From Sisyra terminalis (lineage: Eukaryota; Arthropoda; Insecta; Neuroptera; Sisyridae), in contig OY292277.1 in the NCBI GenBank assembly GCA_958496175.1, positions 20,292,282 to 20,356,281 of the forward strand: 64,000 nt of DNA. Direction: 5' to 3'. Below, piece by piece: positions 46,535 to 58,607 of the stretch. Made by a program: the position numbers and the translations under genes. Below the pieces are notes generated by a model. The model was not told where the DNA came from and did not search any database. It was given only the letters and a program-made list of their open reading frames with translations. Position 1 is the stretch's first letter. Every line of letters begins with the position of its first letter.

Positions 46535-48074
46535 TTATAGATTTATATTTAAGATCCATTCATTTGGTATGAGATACTCAGTTTTTGGTTCATTTGGAGT
46601 ACGCAGAGCTGCAACCTTCTTCTGTCGTGCAAGACTTCGTGCAAGAGAGGAATGTTTTGGTAAGTGCTCCAAAACTTCTTTATCCGCTCCAGTTAGAATA
46701 TCCCCTAATATGTTTTTTGGAGTGGCCTGCACTGATTGGATAGCTTTTTTCATTTTATTTTTTAAAATATTTGCCTGTGCCTTCTGAGGATTAGAATCGT
46801 GGCAGTGGTTTCGAATAATCTTAATGATTTGATTTTTATGCGTTTTTAAGGTCGCTTTGCATTTTGTGGAATAATAAACTCGACATCTCCATGTTATCGT
46901 TCCGTTTCCGTTGTCTCTGAATTTTGTATATTCGTATCCTTGATACAGAAGAGATAAATTCCCTTTTTGAGTTGTTGAGAATTCCAAGTTTTCCTGTTAA
47001 AAATATAATATTTGTAATTCTAAGTTTCCTAGTTTATAATATCAATTAATTAAGAATAATATAAAAGGATATGTAAGTTTGTATTATTTCATCCTTCTAA
47101 CGGTATGCGAAAGGCTGTTATGGGGTACTGATTTTATTATTATTATTGTTGTTGTACATTCGTATAATGTAAATTAATACTTCTTTTTACAGGTATAAAC
47201 ACTTTACCTTTATCAACATAAGAATTTGAAACACCATGCCAGAGTATACACTTATGAAAAAAGATTGGGAGCCATTGTTGTACGATGTACCGTACGATGT
47301 AGGTATAGCATATAGGTACTATTAAAGTAACATAGGGCATACATAGGGTTACAAATTTTTCATTAGATTGTACAAATATAAAATTTTATAACGAGAAGAC
47401 AAATCATCAAATATTTCAGAAATGCTAATAACCGGGTTATATGAAGGAAAATTAAAAAAAAAATACAAATGATGTTGAAGCTTTAAGTTATCGGTGAAGA
47501 AACTAACTTATGGGGAAATATAAGAATATATAAAATATATAGAATTTTATATATTCTTATATATAAATATATAAAATTCTATATATTTTATATACAAAAT
47601 AATAAAGTCAAAAAATCCATAAAGCTATCGGAAACAGAAACCCTCCTTCAAATGAACAAGAAAAAAGACGTAAAATCATCATTGAAAGTTACTTCGAAAT
47701 TTCTCCGTCAAGAAAAAAATCTATCTGAACACTCATAATTTGCAAGGAAAAGAGTTCACGTTGGATATTAAAAAAGAAATTGGTAAGATTCAAAAAAAAA
47801 GAATGGGCAATTCAAATTTTAAGAACCTCGCCGGGGACAGGCAGCGCTGGAAATTTAACCATGCGATAAATGAATTTGCCATTAGGCAGAAAACAGAGAA
47901 AATATGAATTCCTAAAAAGACCTTATAAAAGTAAATTTTGTTAATAGATAAATAAATACTAACCTTTCGAATAAATGATAAATTAAATCGACGATACCTT
48001 CCACCTGCTGCACATATGCAGAAGGTAGAATTGTTTATTGCTTTTAGGAACATACAATATTTTCTCACATTCAA
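46535..48074 (-). CDS. FLYWCH zinc-finger protein
   Basis: Exon 46993-46535 has a good acceptor and encodes one FLYWCH C2H2-type domain: LSLLYQGYEYTKFRDNGNGT, then WRC and CKATLKTH, ending NHCHD. A basic/acidic tail follows (NILKNKMKKAIQ, LARSLARQKKVAAL) and stops at 46535. An upstream exon 48074-47964 (starting MNVRKYCMFLKAIN) joins in phase and gives 189 residues, but its sequence is not family-specific, so the start is provisional. In other insects FLYWCH domains occur in chromatin factors (the mod(mdg4) type) and at the N terminus of MULE transposase-like proteins. No transposase core is present here. Function unknown, probably DNA or protein binding. Confidence 0.65.
47527..47594. repeat. 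Perfect AT-rich inverted repeat
   Basis: Arms 47527-47555 and 47566-47594 are perfect 29-bp reverse complements (TATATAAAATATATAGAATT and on) around a 10-base loop. It lies in the putative intron of the FLYWCH gene. Confidence 0.9.
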
Positions 48075-48939
48075 ACTTTCACAAAATCTTCATCACACGT
48101 AAAATACTATTACAAAATTCCAAACAACGAAATATAAGTTATAAGTTAAACAAAAGAACTTATAATAAAATTTGGAATAATCCAGTGCCTCATGCGGTCG
48201 AAGGTAGTTATAGTCTAAGATTCGGCTGCGAAATTAGTACATGAATAATGTAGATAATCAAAATCTAATTTTTAAGTATTTTTACAAGTGAGGGAATTCA
48301 TTTTTCATAAGTCCTAATTAAAATTTGCCCGCCTGTACTTTTAATTAAAACATTATTAACTTTTACAAAAATATTTATTTACATCTTATGGATATAAAAC
48401 CTACATCACTTCACAACAATATATTTAAAATATTTTAAAAGTCAGTTGCTGCTGATCGCTTAGCCGCAACTTCTACGCACCCAGGTGTAAACAGGTATGA
48501 TTTCGTGTAAACTATTCATTCATGGTATATATTCATTTCATTTGTACCACAGTAGAGCTAATTTTTTCTGCTTTTAATTTTATAAAACTGCCTGTAAAAA
48601 AAAGCAAATCGAAGTTTCCTGCCCTTAAAGATGCTAGGTATTGAAAATAATTGCGCACGCATTCGATAAATCGGGTTCTCAACCAACTGTATAAGTAGTA
48701 GTAAGGACGACTCTATTTAAATGCTCCAAAAAAATTAAACAGATAAAATATAAATAATATTCGAAAAATTGGTATTAATTCTATAAATAATATTATATCA
48801 AACGTTGTACATACTTTATAAAAAATTGGACTTCATGAATATTTGTTTAGTTGTTTTCAAAACCACATATCATATCAAAGTTTTGAAAATAAAACCTTGG
48901 CTACTTATGTAAAAGAAAATTGTATTATATAGGTAAAAC
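48075..48939. other. Intergenic DNA, nothing recognised
   Basis: No gene or repeat could be defined. Local GC rises around 48445-48520 (GATCGCTTAGCCGCAACTTC) without a recognisable feature. Confidence 0.35.
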
Positions 48940-48944
48940 AAGAT

Positions 48945-49404
48945 AGACTTATATAAAAGTTCAATTCAGTGTTAAAAGTTTTCGCGTTTGGGTAAACCAC
49001 GTGACCAGAGCTTCTGGTCACCGGCACTTAGATGGTGCCCTACAAAATTAGGCTTGGCTGCACCTTAATTTGCAAAGCGCATGCGTAGATAAAGGAGAGA
49101 ATTTAAATTTACAAAGAATTTCTAATTTCATCATTAAGTTATGGTATTAATTAAGAAAAAACTAACATCTATTGCAGATAAAATTTTATATGTATTAATT
49201 ATACCATTATAAATTCTCGCTAGTTTTTGGTAGTTTTATAATCAAAATAAATGTTTTTAAGAAGATAGGGAGTTATGCTCCGTCTTAATACAGTGCAGTG
49301 ATAATTTGCATGACAATGCCACTTATTGCTTTATTTTTGAAACGCTTGATCACGTTTTTGCTTTCCATTTGAATTGAAGTTCTATATAAGTCTCTCCTTT
49401 CTGA
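48945..49404. mobile_element. TIR element, copy 1 (about 460 bp)
   Basis: Ends AGACTTATATAAAAGTTCAA (left) and, reverse-complemented, AGACTTATATAGAACTTCAA differ at 2 of 24 positions. The interior matches 54304-54768 along its length, including GCGCATGCGTAGATAAAGGA and TGCATGACAATGCCA. No ORF. Superfamily not determined. Confidence 0.78.
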
Positions 49405-49412
49405 TGTAGGAT

Positions 49413-50434
49413 TTGCTTGAACAAATGTTTGATTTCATTAATTTTTTCGGTATAGTAGTCATAAGTGACAAATAAATTACAGAAAATTGCGTATAATAAT
49501 TGTATTTTAATAAGGTACTCTTAGTTACAGAAAAATTAACTTCTTATACAGAAAAAACAGAAATTTAAATAAAAAATAGATAAATGAAATAAACAATAAT
49601 AAAATCTCACTCCTTGTCATTTAATAAAAGTCAAAATACTCGCTACTCTCACTATCATTGCTGCTATCAATATGGTTGCTACAAATATTGGAGTTTTCTT
49701 CGTTATCAAGAGAATTGTCTTCCTTATCAATCGAATATTCCATATATATATAAGGCAAGTGAATTCTTGGATCGTTTTAATTTTATCGTTATCAGGAATG
49801 TCATCTGAGTAAATTAGTGATGCAAAATTTTCTTGAATTTTTTGATGCTTCATAAATATTTTCAAGGGACAAACTTTTCCTTTATCGTAGATAACGAAGT
49901 ATAATCACTTCCCGTAAATGCATGAACTGCTGGAAGCCCATGACACAAAGTTGGGCATAATTTTTTTGATAATTCCATACAGTTTATATAAACTTCGTCT
50001 TAATTTCCTTTTTTTTTTGGATGCACTATTTGCTAACCAAATTTGTGTATATCTTATATATTAAGATTGATGAACGGTGAGACGTTTTCGTTTGTGCCAA
50101 GAAATAGTTTCTCTCACTCTATCCGCATATATTCCACGCATAGAGTCTAACGCGTTCTACATTAGTATATATTATGATAATTAATTATTAGAATAATAAA
50201 AGAAATACTAAATAAAACATAAAATTAAAAAAATCACGTCTTCAAGAATTCAGAGTTTAAAATTCTTTATGTACTTTTTTTAAAACTAATATTTGTAAAT
50301 ATTTATCCTTATTTTGTTGAAAAAACTAAGATTAATGTTCTACTGATTTTCCAATTTATAACCAAATATTATAAACACATTTTTTTTATATGCTTATAAT
50401 TCTCACAATTGTCGAATATAATTTAATACAGCCG
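49413..50434. other. Intergenic DNA downstream of the ZAD fusion gene
   Basis: Overlapping open frames on opposite strands at 49614-49865 are rich in Ser, Asn, Tyr and Ile. The minus-strand one (HQKIQENFASLIYSDDIPDN) looks faintly protein-like but has no start context or homology I can name. Could be a decayed exon. Confidence 0.35.
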
Positions 50435-53400
50435 TCAGATGTCGTTTCCATCGTGACTAGGTGCTTTATAACATCGCCTTTTAGTAGGAAGACCTTCCTC
50501 ATGAACGTTATGAGAATCCGAACCCAAATCTGAAGATAAATCACTACCCGATTCCTCTTTAATTTCACAACGAAATGGATAATTGATTCCGACTGCATCA
50601 TCTAATGTATCTTTTTCAGTAGGTGTGTCGATAAAGCGATCAAAATTGTCAACAGCAACTTGTGTAGTCAGCCCATTTACTTTATGGATACCAGATAGTA
50701 TGTTCTTTTTATCTTCTTGGGAAGTGTACGTCATCTTCGTTTCGATTTCTTCGGCTAAAGGATAGCCTATAGTATGGCCATATCTATTCAACATCGTAAG
50801 AACTTCTCTTGAGCTTCTAATTGACTTCACTGATACAGCGAGGGCAAGATGTTTTGACGGTTTGATTCTGCCTTTGGTAACAATATAAATAAGGTCACTG
50901 CATACTGACTTTATTTTTACTAAATCGTCACTTGAATTTTTACGGCGTAGGTCCGGGCCTTGTACCAAATCACACACAAAACTAAAAAGTTCTTCAGGAA
51001 TTTTGCATTCGCCACGTATTATATCCTGCACAGTAATATTTGTTTCCGGCAGCGTTGTACTCTGAAGAGTTGTTATTGAATTCCGTAATTCATATGCGAC
51101 ATCTTTACGTCGATTTTTTGTCTTTAATTTTATCATAACAATTTCACTGGCTAAGAGTACGGGGTCCATATCATTTTGATAAACAATTTTCTTTTTCCCT
51201 ATGTAACACTCAATTGTAAGACGATCACCAAACGCTTTTACTATTTTACTTTCCAAATTTTCGGCGCGATATTCTTGTAAATCTTCTGCACGCAGCTGTC
51301 CTTCACCAAATTCAAACAGTAACGATTTATATTGGGAAATTAAGTCTGTAAGATACATAATACGATTTTTGCCAATAATATCCACTTTGATGATCTCTGA
51401 AAGGGCATCAAATGCTAACTGATGCAATTGTCTATTTTTATGCCATTCGGTTGGTTCTGGACGCTCTTTTTCTTTTCGCTTCACTGCCAACTGATACAAA
51501 GAGAAACAATTGGAATGATAAGCAACCTTAAGATTACTGTTTAACTTTTCAAGCAATTTCCAATCATCATATTTTTCGGCCATTACTCTTATTGCGTTCA
51601 CAGTTGCTTCGGACCGTGGAAATGAAACGTAACTTCTTTTCTGACCAACTTTCTTCTCTGCATTATCGCAAAACAAGCACAGGGGCTTTTTATTTTTCGA
51701 TGTAATATTTTTCTGAGGTGCCAAGGAAGACGACGAAGAGTTTGGATGTGGAAGTTGAATGTCTTCATTCGCAGATGAGATTGTAGGCTGCTCCTTTAAA
51801 GCAGCTGTACTTGAATGGTGCTCTTGAGAAGTTACAATATGTTGATCTCTTGTTGTAGCATATATTTCGTCCTACAAAGTTAATTTAATGTATTGAACAG
51901 AAATTCCAATTTCTTTATAAAAATACTGCGTTGTAAGTTACAATGAATTTTTATTTTATTACTTTCATTGCTAAATTGAAGTGAAGTGATGTTAGGGATT
52001 ATAAATCTACTAAATAACAACTAATTTTTAGAGTTAAAGATAATGAAGGAAACGTATATAAATTAAACAAAATCACATGTGCCTATACAATAAAAAATCT
52101 TATGTGAATACATTCAATTGATTTTATATCTATTAATATATCATCTATTAATTTATTCATTGATAATTGATAATTCAATATAATTGAAATATTATTGTAT
52201 GTTTTCTTGGCTCAACTTCCTTAGAATAGTCAAATCTGGCAGCGTTACATTTTCTACTTTGTTTTTTATTCTTTTCGTGATTTTTTCTTTTTTTTTTGTT
52301 AAATCAATTCTAATATGGTATACTGTTCTAAAGGAACTTGGAGCCGTTTTCTTAATTTACAATAATAAATATTTATTGGCGCTTAAAGTAAATAGAAACT
52401 TAAAAAAATCATTATGTTTTGGTAAAATATAAAGTATAGTAAATAGAGAGTCATTAATAATCATTTTAAACAAGTATAAAATAAGATATAAACAGATTCG
52501 ATTACCTGATAAATTCTACCTACTTAAAAAATACCTTCCCAAATACCTTTGGAACTAACAAATGGCATTTAATCGTTACGTTTCTAAAAGTAAAAGAAAA
52601 ATACACTTTTAACACAGAAAAACTTTAAGATATTTTACGTTTCATAAATATTAATCTAATAGAAATAAATTAATTGTTTATAATTTAAAATAGATTAATG
52701 CATGATTAAAAATTATTCCTAAAAACTATAGACCCTTCAATTGTCTGAGTGTCTTTTATATAAAATATTAATTCACATCTACCACATTTACAATCACGTA
52801 ATCTGGATAATATTTAAGTTGAATAAAAAAATTTACTTACAGTTACAGTTCTGCAAAAACTTTCAAACCCTTCTTTATCTCTTTGCTTTGAAACAGTAAC
52901 TTTTTTGAGATATTCAGTATAATAACCGAAATAATCGGTTGCTTCCACTGTTAAATAAAGTCATGCTATGTATGGGCGAATCTCATCAAATTCCGAAATT
53001 TAGTAGAATTTTTTTTTTAAAAATTTGATATTTTTTTTGTCTAATTTGTTGTATTTGTGTAACTAGATTTTATCAATATAGGGGTCCCTAAAAAAACTTA
53101 TTCGTATATTATTAATATTTTATCTGTTTAATTTTTTTTGAAGCATTTAGATAGAGTCGTTTTTACTACTACTTAGACCGTTGGTTGAGGGTAACCAAAC
53201 AGTTGTCCACTAGAAAAATCCTTATGAAATTTGTCCACAGAAAATTTGTGAATAGAGGAGCACAACAGGCGGCAAATCCAAATAATAGACATTATGAACA
53301 TAAATGGTAGTATGTTCCATAGACGAAGATTTGGGTTTCGGATATCATAATATCATAATATAAATTATTTTTGGCTTTTTACTTATTTTATATATTGAAA

Positions 53401-55519
53401 TAAGTATTTCTTACTATATTTGATCGTTTTTCTTCGATTATCCATCGGGTGGATAATGTTAGTAAATTTTACATTGGTTCATGCTCTTATTTCAATATGA
53501 TATCGAAATGCCAATCTCAACGATTGGGCAATTATTATAAACAACTCTGAGATAATAACTAAATGGATTTAACATACTATATCAACTAAAAATTTTACCA
53601 GGAAAGACTACAGTACGTACAAACTAGCATTAAGAAACAAATAATATTACCTCTGTTAACATTTCCACTGGTCCTTGGTTGCATTCTGATGTTGAAGATG
53701 TCATTTGGGTTGAAAAATTTAATCTTTGGTCATTATTTTGTTTTCGTTGGTTTTCTCCGTTACCTACATAAAATACAAATTTCAAATTAATTTATTTATT
53801 TGCAAGAATTTACCGAATATAAGTATTATAATCAATTTTTAATCTTATTTGAGCAAATTCTCAAACCAATACAGTTTATAGTTAAGAGCATATGGTGAAT
53901 TTGATGATTTGATTTGATGATTGGTGGTTTTGATGAATTTTGATAAAGATAAATTTTATGGCTTTAGTATGAACGATTCATTATAAATGGAAATTTTTTT
54001 AAGTAAATTTAGAAAAAAAAAACATTCCATTTCGGTGAGGCTGAAAGTCTCAACATCAGTTTAAAAAAGATTTTTCAAGATTCATTAAAAAATGAAGTTG
54101 TTTCCTTGATGATTGGTAAATTTGAATCAAATGTTCCATTAACTTGAAAAATATATACTACAAAATGAATTTTGAAAAATTGCTTTGTTAAATATCAAAA
54201 TCATTGTAAACCAAATTTCAACTAGATTCGTCAAAAATTAAGCTGTATTTCTGTATGACCAAGAGACGTAATTGTTAACTATAAGTTTAACTATATTTCT
54301 ATATCAGAGAAGAGACTTAAGTATATAAAAGTTCAATTCTGTATTAAAAATTTGGGCGTTTGGGAAGGCTACGTGATTAGAGTTTCTAGGAACCGGCAGC
54401 AGGATGGCGCTGTACAAAATTAAGCTTAGCCATGCATTAATTTGCAAAACGCATGCGTAGATAAAGGAAAGAATTTCTAATTTCATCATTAAGTTATGGT
54501 ATTAATTAAGAAAAAACTAGCATCTACTGCAGATAAATTGTTATACGTATAAATTATACCACTATAGCATTATAAATTCTCGCTAGTTTTTGGTAATTCT
54601 TTAATCAAAATGAATGTTTTTCAGAAGAAAGGGGGCTACGCTCTACTTCAATAGAATGCAAAGTGATATTTTGCATGACAATGCCATTTATCGGTTTATT
54701 TTAGAAATGCTTGATCACGTTTTTGTCTTCCATTTGAATTGAAGTTCTATATGTTTCTCTTCTCTGGTAGGAACTGTTGAATCTTTTATTTAATATGCTT
54801 TTAAAAATGAAAGTTTTTTTTTAATTTTTACCTTCTTTAGATTGGAAAACAGCTTCTGTAATCCCGAAATTATCGTAAGAATGATCTTTCAATGTTGGTT
54901 GTTTAGTAACAATATCTTCTGTAGCTATTCTATGTTCAGTAACGATAATTTCTTCTTTAGGAATTTGAGTTTCCATTTCATTTACGATTTCAATTAGAGT
55001 TCCTTCGGACGGTTGTTGTAGTTGATTTTCTTCTTGTTTGATATTTGTAAATGGAATTAGAAGTGGATCTGGGATGGAAGTTGAATCCGTTGGCGATACA
55101 AAAATTTTATTGTGGATTGTACTTTTCAATGCTTTGTCTATTTTGTCAAATAACGTTTTGAATTCATAGCAAGACTGAATTTTTGCTATACAAATCAAAC
55201 ATACAGTTCCTTGAAGCATTGTAGGATCTGAAATCTAGAAGAACTTATATTATATAGAGAACCTGAGTGGATTTACAAACTATTTGAGGTTTCAACATAC
55301 GAAATTGAAAGAAACATTTGAGTTCAAATTTTTCAAAAGTTAAGGTTAAATTTATTTAGATACGTTTTGCCAAATACTTACTGTTGAAAAGTGTAAATTT
55401 TGTAAAATTTGTGCCACTGTTAGTCTTTTAAATTCGTCCAAACATTCTTGCAATGAGATCATTCTTTTGTATTTTTCAGAACAAATAAAACAGTTTTCAC
55501 TATTATTAAAAGGCCACAT
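50435..55519 (-). CDS. ZAD protein fused to uncharacterised C-terminal domain
   Basis: Exons 55519-55382, 55234-54832, 52947-52841 and 51871-50435 join in phase to 694 residues. Residues 1-75 are a zinc-finger-associated domain, a treble-clef dimerisation module of arthropod transcription factors, with Cys pairs C10/C13 (CFIC) and C58/C61 (CLIC). Residues 76-180 are an acidic linker. Instead of C2H2 fingers, the C terminus (217-694) has a Cys/His block (PLCLFCDNAEKK, VAYHSNCFSLY) and the strings RYGHTIGYPLAEEIETKM and VAVDNFDRFIDTPTEKDTLD. These recall a large unnamed metazoan family with a DN.D...SG..T.H..(N/V)GI motif, often dispersed like element-encoded proteins. An extra exon (53763-53651) can replace the 52947-52841 exon. 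A TIR element lies between exons. Function unknown; nuclear role inferred from the ZAD. Confidence 0.72.
52208..52330. mobile_element. Long-TIR MITE copy, left half
   Basis: TTGGCTCAACTTCC, AATCTGGCAGCGTTACATTT and TCTACTTTGTTTTTTATTC, then CAATTCTAATATGGTATAC, match the left arm and loop of the 10771 family. The right arm is missing. Lies in an intron of the ZAD fusion gene. Confidence 0.7.
53651..53763 (-). CDS. Alternative cassette exon of the ZAD fusion gene
   Basis: 113 nt with a good acceptor (TTTTATGTAG before 53763) and donor (GTAATATTA). Only one frame is open, encoding GNGENQRKQNNDQRLNFSTQ and MTSSTSECNQGPVEMLTE. It accepts the phase-1 end of exon 2 and ends in phase 0, exactly like the 52947-52841 exon, so either fits between exons 2 and 5 but both together shift the frame. 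Could also be a constitutive exon of another transcript. Confidence 0.5.
54304..54768. mobile_element. TIR element, copy 2 (about 465 bp)
   Basis: Same family and orientation as 48945-49404, ends CAGAGAAGAGACTT (left) and, reversed, CAGAGAAGAGAAAC. It sits in the intron downstream of exon 2 of the ZAD fusion gene. Confidence 0.78.
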
Positions 55520-56497
55520 TTTTCAAAGTTTATTAAACTATTTTATAAAAAAAAAAGAAATAAGCTGGAATTTGCAATTTAATTGTAATTAAAATTCTTA
55601 AATGATTTAAATACAGGTGATATTGGGCGATATCACCAAGAAGTGACATTTGAATCCAAATAATCAGAATCTACTAACGCTACTGACATTATTGAAAAGT
55701 GTACCAGTTTGTATATATTTTGTATCTTTTTCTGTTCTTCTATTTGTCAATTCATTGTCTCTGTTTGTCCAGCTCATTGAATTACTTCAAATACTTAGTG
55801 AAGTTGTGGTTGTTATAAGCGCAATCTATCGGTAAAATATTTATATTCCCACTCACGACAGGGGTTTATTTTGTATCTTTGTTTGTCATTCGAGTCAACA
55901 ATCTGCTATTTTAGTTTAACACTTATAAAGAAACAAATCCCCAAACCCCCTAAACTTACCCACATTTTTACCGAAATTGATGATTATTTGACTCCACGTT
56001 TCCAAGGCTATATTGCCTATAGGGAATAAAAGATCGAAAAACTTTTCAATAGTTATTTTTAAGGGGTTCTATAGTCAAATTAGGTAACTATAATTACTGG
56101 AAAATGAACGAGAAAACTTCCTCTTAATATTTTTTTTGCGCTTTGCTACTTTCTTCGATTTTAAAGATTTACGTGAATAATTCTAATGGAATATCGAAAT
56201 TCTTATCCCTTTAGTTCGCTGATGGTATGAGATGGTACTTTTTCTACTTGAAAAGAGCATCACTTGGGCTAATGGTGTTGGTTATAATTGTTGAACCATA
56301 TGAATATCTCTATAGAATAATAAATAAGTAGTACCCTGAAAATCATTCCCTCACTATGTTTCAAACTTGAGATTAGCAGATTTGAACTTTTAAATCAAAA
56401 ATTTTTCAAAAAAATTGTTCGAGGATTTGACTAATCGATTAAAAACACAATAGATTTTCAAAAAAATTTTGAGTTTGGAATGAAAAGAACACGTTTT
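55520..56497. other. Spacer between the divergent ZAD genes
   Basis: The promoter of the minus-strand ZAD gene must lie just right of 55519. No motif stands out. The rest has no recognised gene; the plus-strand 61-residue frame at 55650-55835 is hydrophobic and most likely chance. Confidence 0.4.
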
Positions 56498-57260
56498 CAA
56501 GTATATTTTTATTTGTGTCCCATAAAAGAAAATTATTCCCTAACATCTTTAGTAACAGTCAATACATGAACTTATCAGTAACCATTCATAATCGTTTTCA
56601 TCGATTGTTGGCGATACTATCAATTATTCCACATATTTAAGCCATCTTACACGTGTTAGAGTAGCTATCCCAAAATAAAAATATGAAGATTAATTCAAGA
56701 TTAAATTTTCAGTTGTCATTTCCTTACATTGAAGAAAAATAGAGGTATTTACTATATTTTAATAATAATTGCACAGTAAAAGTAGGTTGTCCGCAACAGT
56801 AAACTTGCACAAAAATTCAGAAGTAATAATAGTTTATGTACCAAAATTTTTAAATTATACTTCATTTCATTATTCCCTCATTTCAAATTAAAACGAGGGA
56901 ATGACGATATACGAGGTAACGCCGTTTAAACTAGTCAAACTTGACTTTCTTATTTTTTTACTTAGTTAATCCTTAAATTCACTGGTTTTTCTTGTTTAAA
57001 GATGAGCATATTATTCATATTAACTTTAGGGAAAATTATTGCTGTAAGTACAATTCAGTAATACAAGTTGTTCATTTTGACGGTACAGGACAACAAATTA
57101 CACTTTACAGAGGAGTATTATATTAACGTAACAATAATACTGTAAGGGTCCAAACTTTTTGCTTTCTATCAAACAATATATAAGTATGTATGGCATATAA
57201 AAACCATTCCCTCACTATCAAAATTACAAATCATCCTTTTAATTCGTTTTAAATAACTTT
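56498..57260. mobile_element. Dispersed element, copy A (right end missing)
   Basis: Alignable along its length with copy B (58986-59892): TTTTTATTTGTGTCCCAT start, TTACACGTGTTA, AGTAGCTATCCCAAAATAAA, then CACTGGTTTTTCTTGTTTAA and CCATTCCCTCACTATCAAAA. The terminal inverted repeat present at the right of copy B is absent here. Confidence 0.7.
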
Positions 57261-57532
57261 TTCTGGGGACCACTATATTGGTAAAATCTATTTACACGAA
57301 TACTACAAATTAGACAAAAAAAAACAACAAATTTTTAAAAATATCTTTTATAATTTTTTTCTACCTATTTTTGGGATTTGATGAGAATCATCCACTTATT
57401 TTTATAACAAGTAATGGAATAGGTATAAGCAGTATCATATATGTCGACAAATATCCCGAATATGTCGTGGAAAAACTATGGTGATAATATTTTTGCATAA
57501 ACATAATAACTATTGATGTCTATTAAAGAAAT

Positions 57533-57757
57533 AAAGAAAGGCATTTAAATGCATTTTAAATGTTTAAAAAAACCTATTAAAATTCGTTTAAAGTTATTAA
57601 AGGCATTTTAAATGTATACATTTAATTGCTTTAAACGACTTCTAATGGGTCATTTGACCATGTAAAATGCCTTTAATAACTTTAAACGACTTCTAATCGC
57701 TTCTAATGGGGTTTTTTGAACATTTAAATTTCCTTTAAATGCCTTTTTTAACAAGGA
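57533..57757. mobile_element. GGCATTT-type MITE, complex copy
   Basis: Several inverted blocks, GGCATTTAAATG, CGTTTAAAGTTATTAAAGGC and its reverse GCCTTTAATAACTTTAAACG, end AAATGCCTTTTTTAACAAGG. It looks like one copy inserted into or fused with another, since the AACTTTAAACGACTTCTAAT unit is repeated. Confidence 0.7.
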
Positions 57758-58607
57758 TAGGTATGTTCTATGTATAGGTCATACAACAGTGCGTCACTTT
57801 CGTATTAAAGTTGCATAACTGTAGCATTTAATAAAATATGTTGAGGAATTTTTAGAGATTGTTCTTCTGGTTTTTTCTTTATGAGGGTTAATTGAGTTAA
57901 CTGCCGATACTTATTTAGTCGAGACACTTATTTAGAAAAGGCATTCGCCTGAATGGTCTGAATATTCGTGAAACAGCTCATTTCTGTCCTGTGTAAAACG
58001 AAACAACTATAATTCCTCTCCAACTTGCACGAATACTAATTTTTAAGGGCAAAAAAAATATAAAGGGTTTTTTTTTTCTCGCCAAACTTTGATTAAAGAT
58101 TAGAAATAACAATTAATTGCAACAACTGTAACAACTGGATGGCATTTTTATACTTTGTACGGTGGTACTATAAGTTAATCAGAGTATCCCATATTCTTCG
58201 AAAGTAACTATAATTTGCCAGAAATATGCTAATTGGGAAAATGATAGTTAGTGGTCGAAAAATGACATTTTATTTGTGCTACAGTTCACTTGAGTAACAA
58301 GTTGAGATTTTTTTCCTTTCCTTGTCTTTTTGGTTAGTTTTAACATCTGCTATCTACTTCTGTCGTTGTATAAAGGCTCTGATAAATTCTTTCAAGTTTA
58401 TCGCAGCATGATTATTTGACGTCTTAATGTGACTTACATGCTGTGTGATAATATATGTGATAGCACTTTACAAAAGTTTTTTTAATTGTTATGATTATTA
58501 TTAATCGTTAACTATTCAAAGATTAATCAATCAATAATTTATTATTACAAAAATTAATAAGGAAGAAAGAAAAGTTCATACACATTTTCAAAAAAAGGTT
58601 GCCAAAC

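Noticed and set aside
46437..46787. 116-residue plus-strand open frame
   Set aside because: Shadow of the FLYWCH exon on the opposite strand.
46535..46993. FLYWCH exon as the missing 5' exon of the BEN gene
   Set aside because: Its frame ends in a stop at 46535 with no usable donor before it, so it cannot splice into 45486. It is annotated as a separate gene.
52841..53763. Constitutive inclusion of both middle exons in the ZAD fusion gene
   Set aside because: Joining 53651 to 52947 puts the next exon in a frame that hits a stop; only one of the two can be used.
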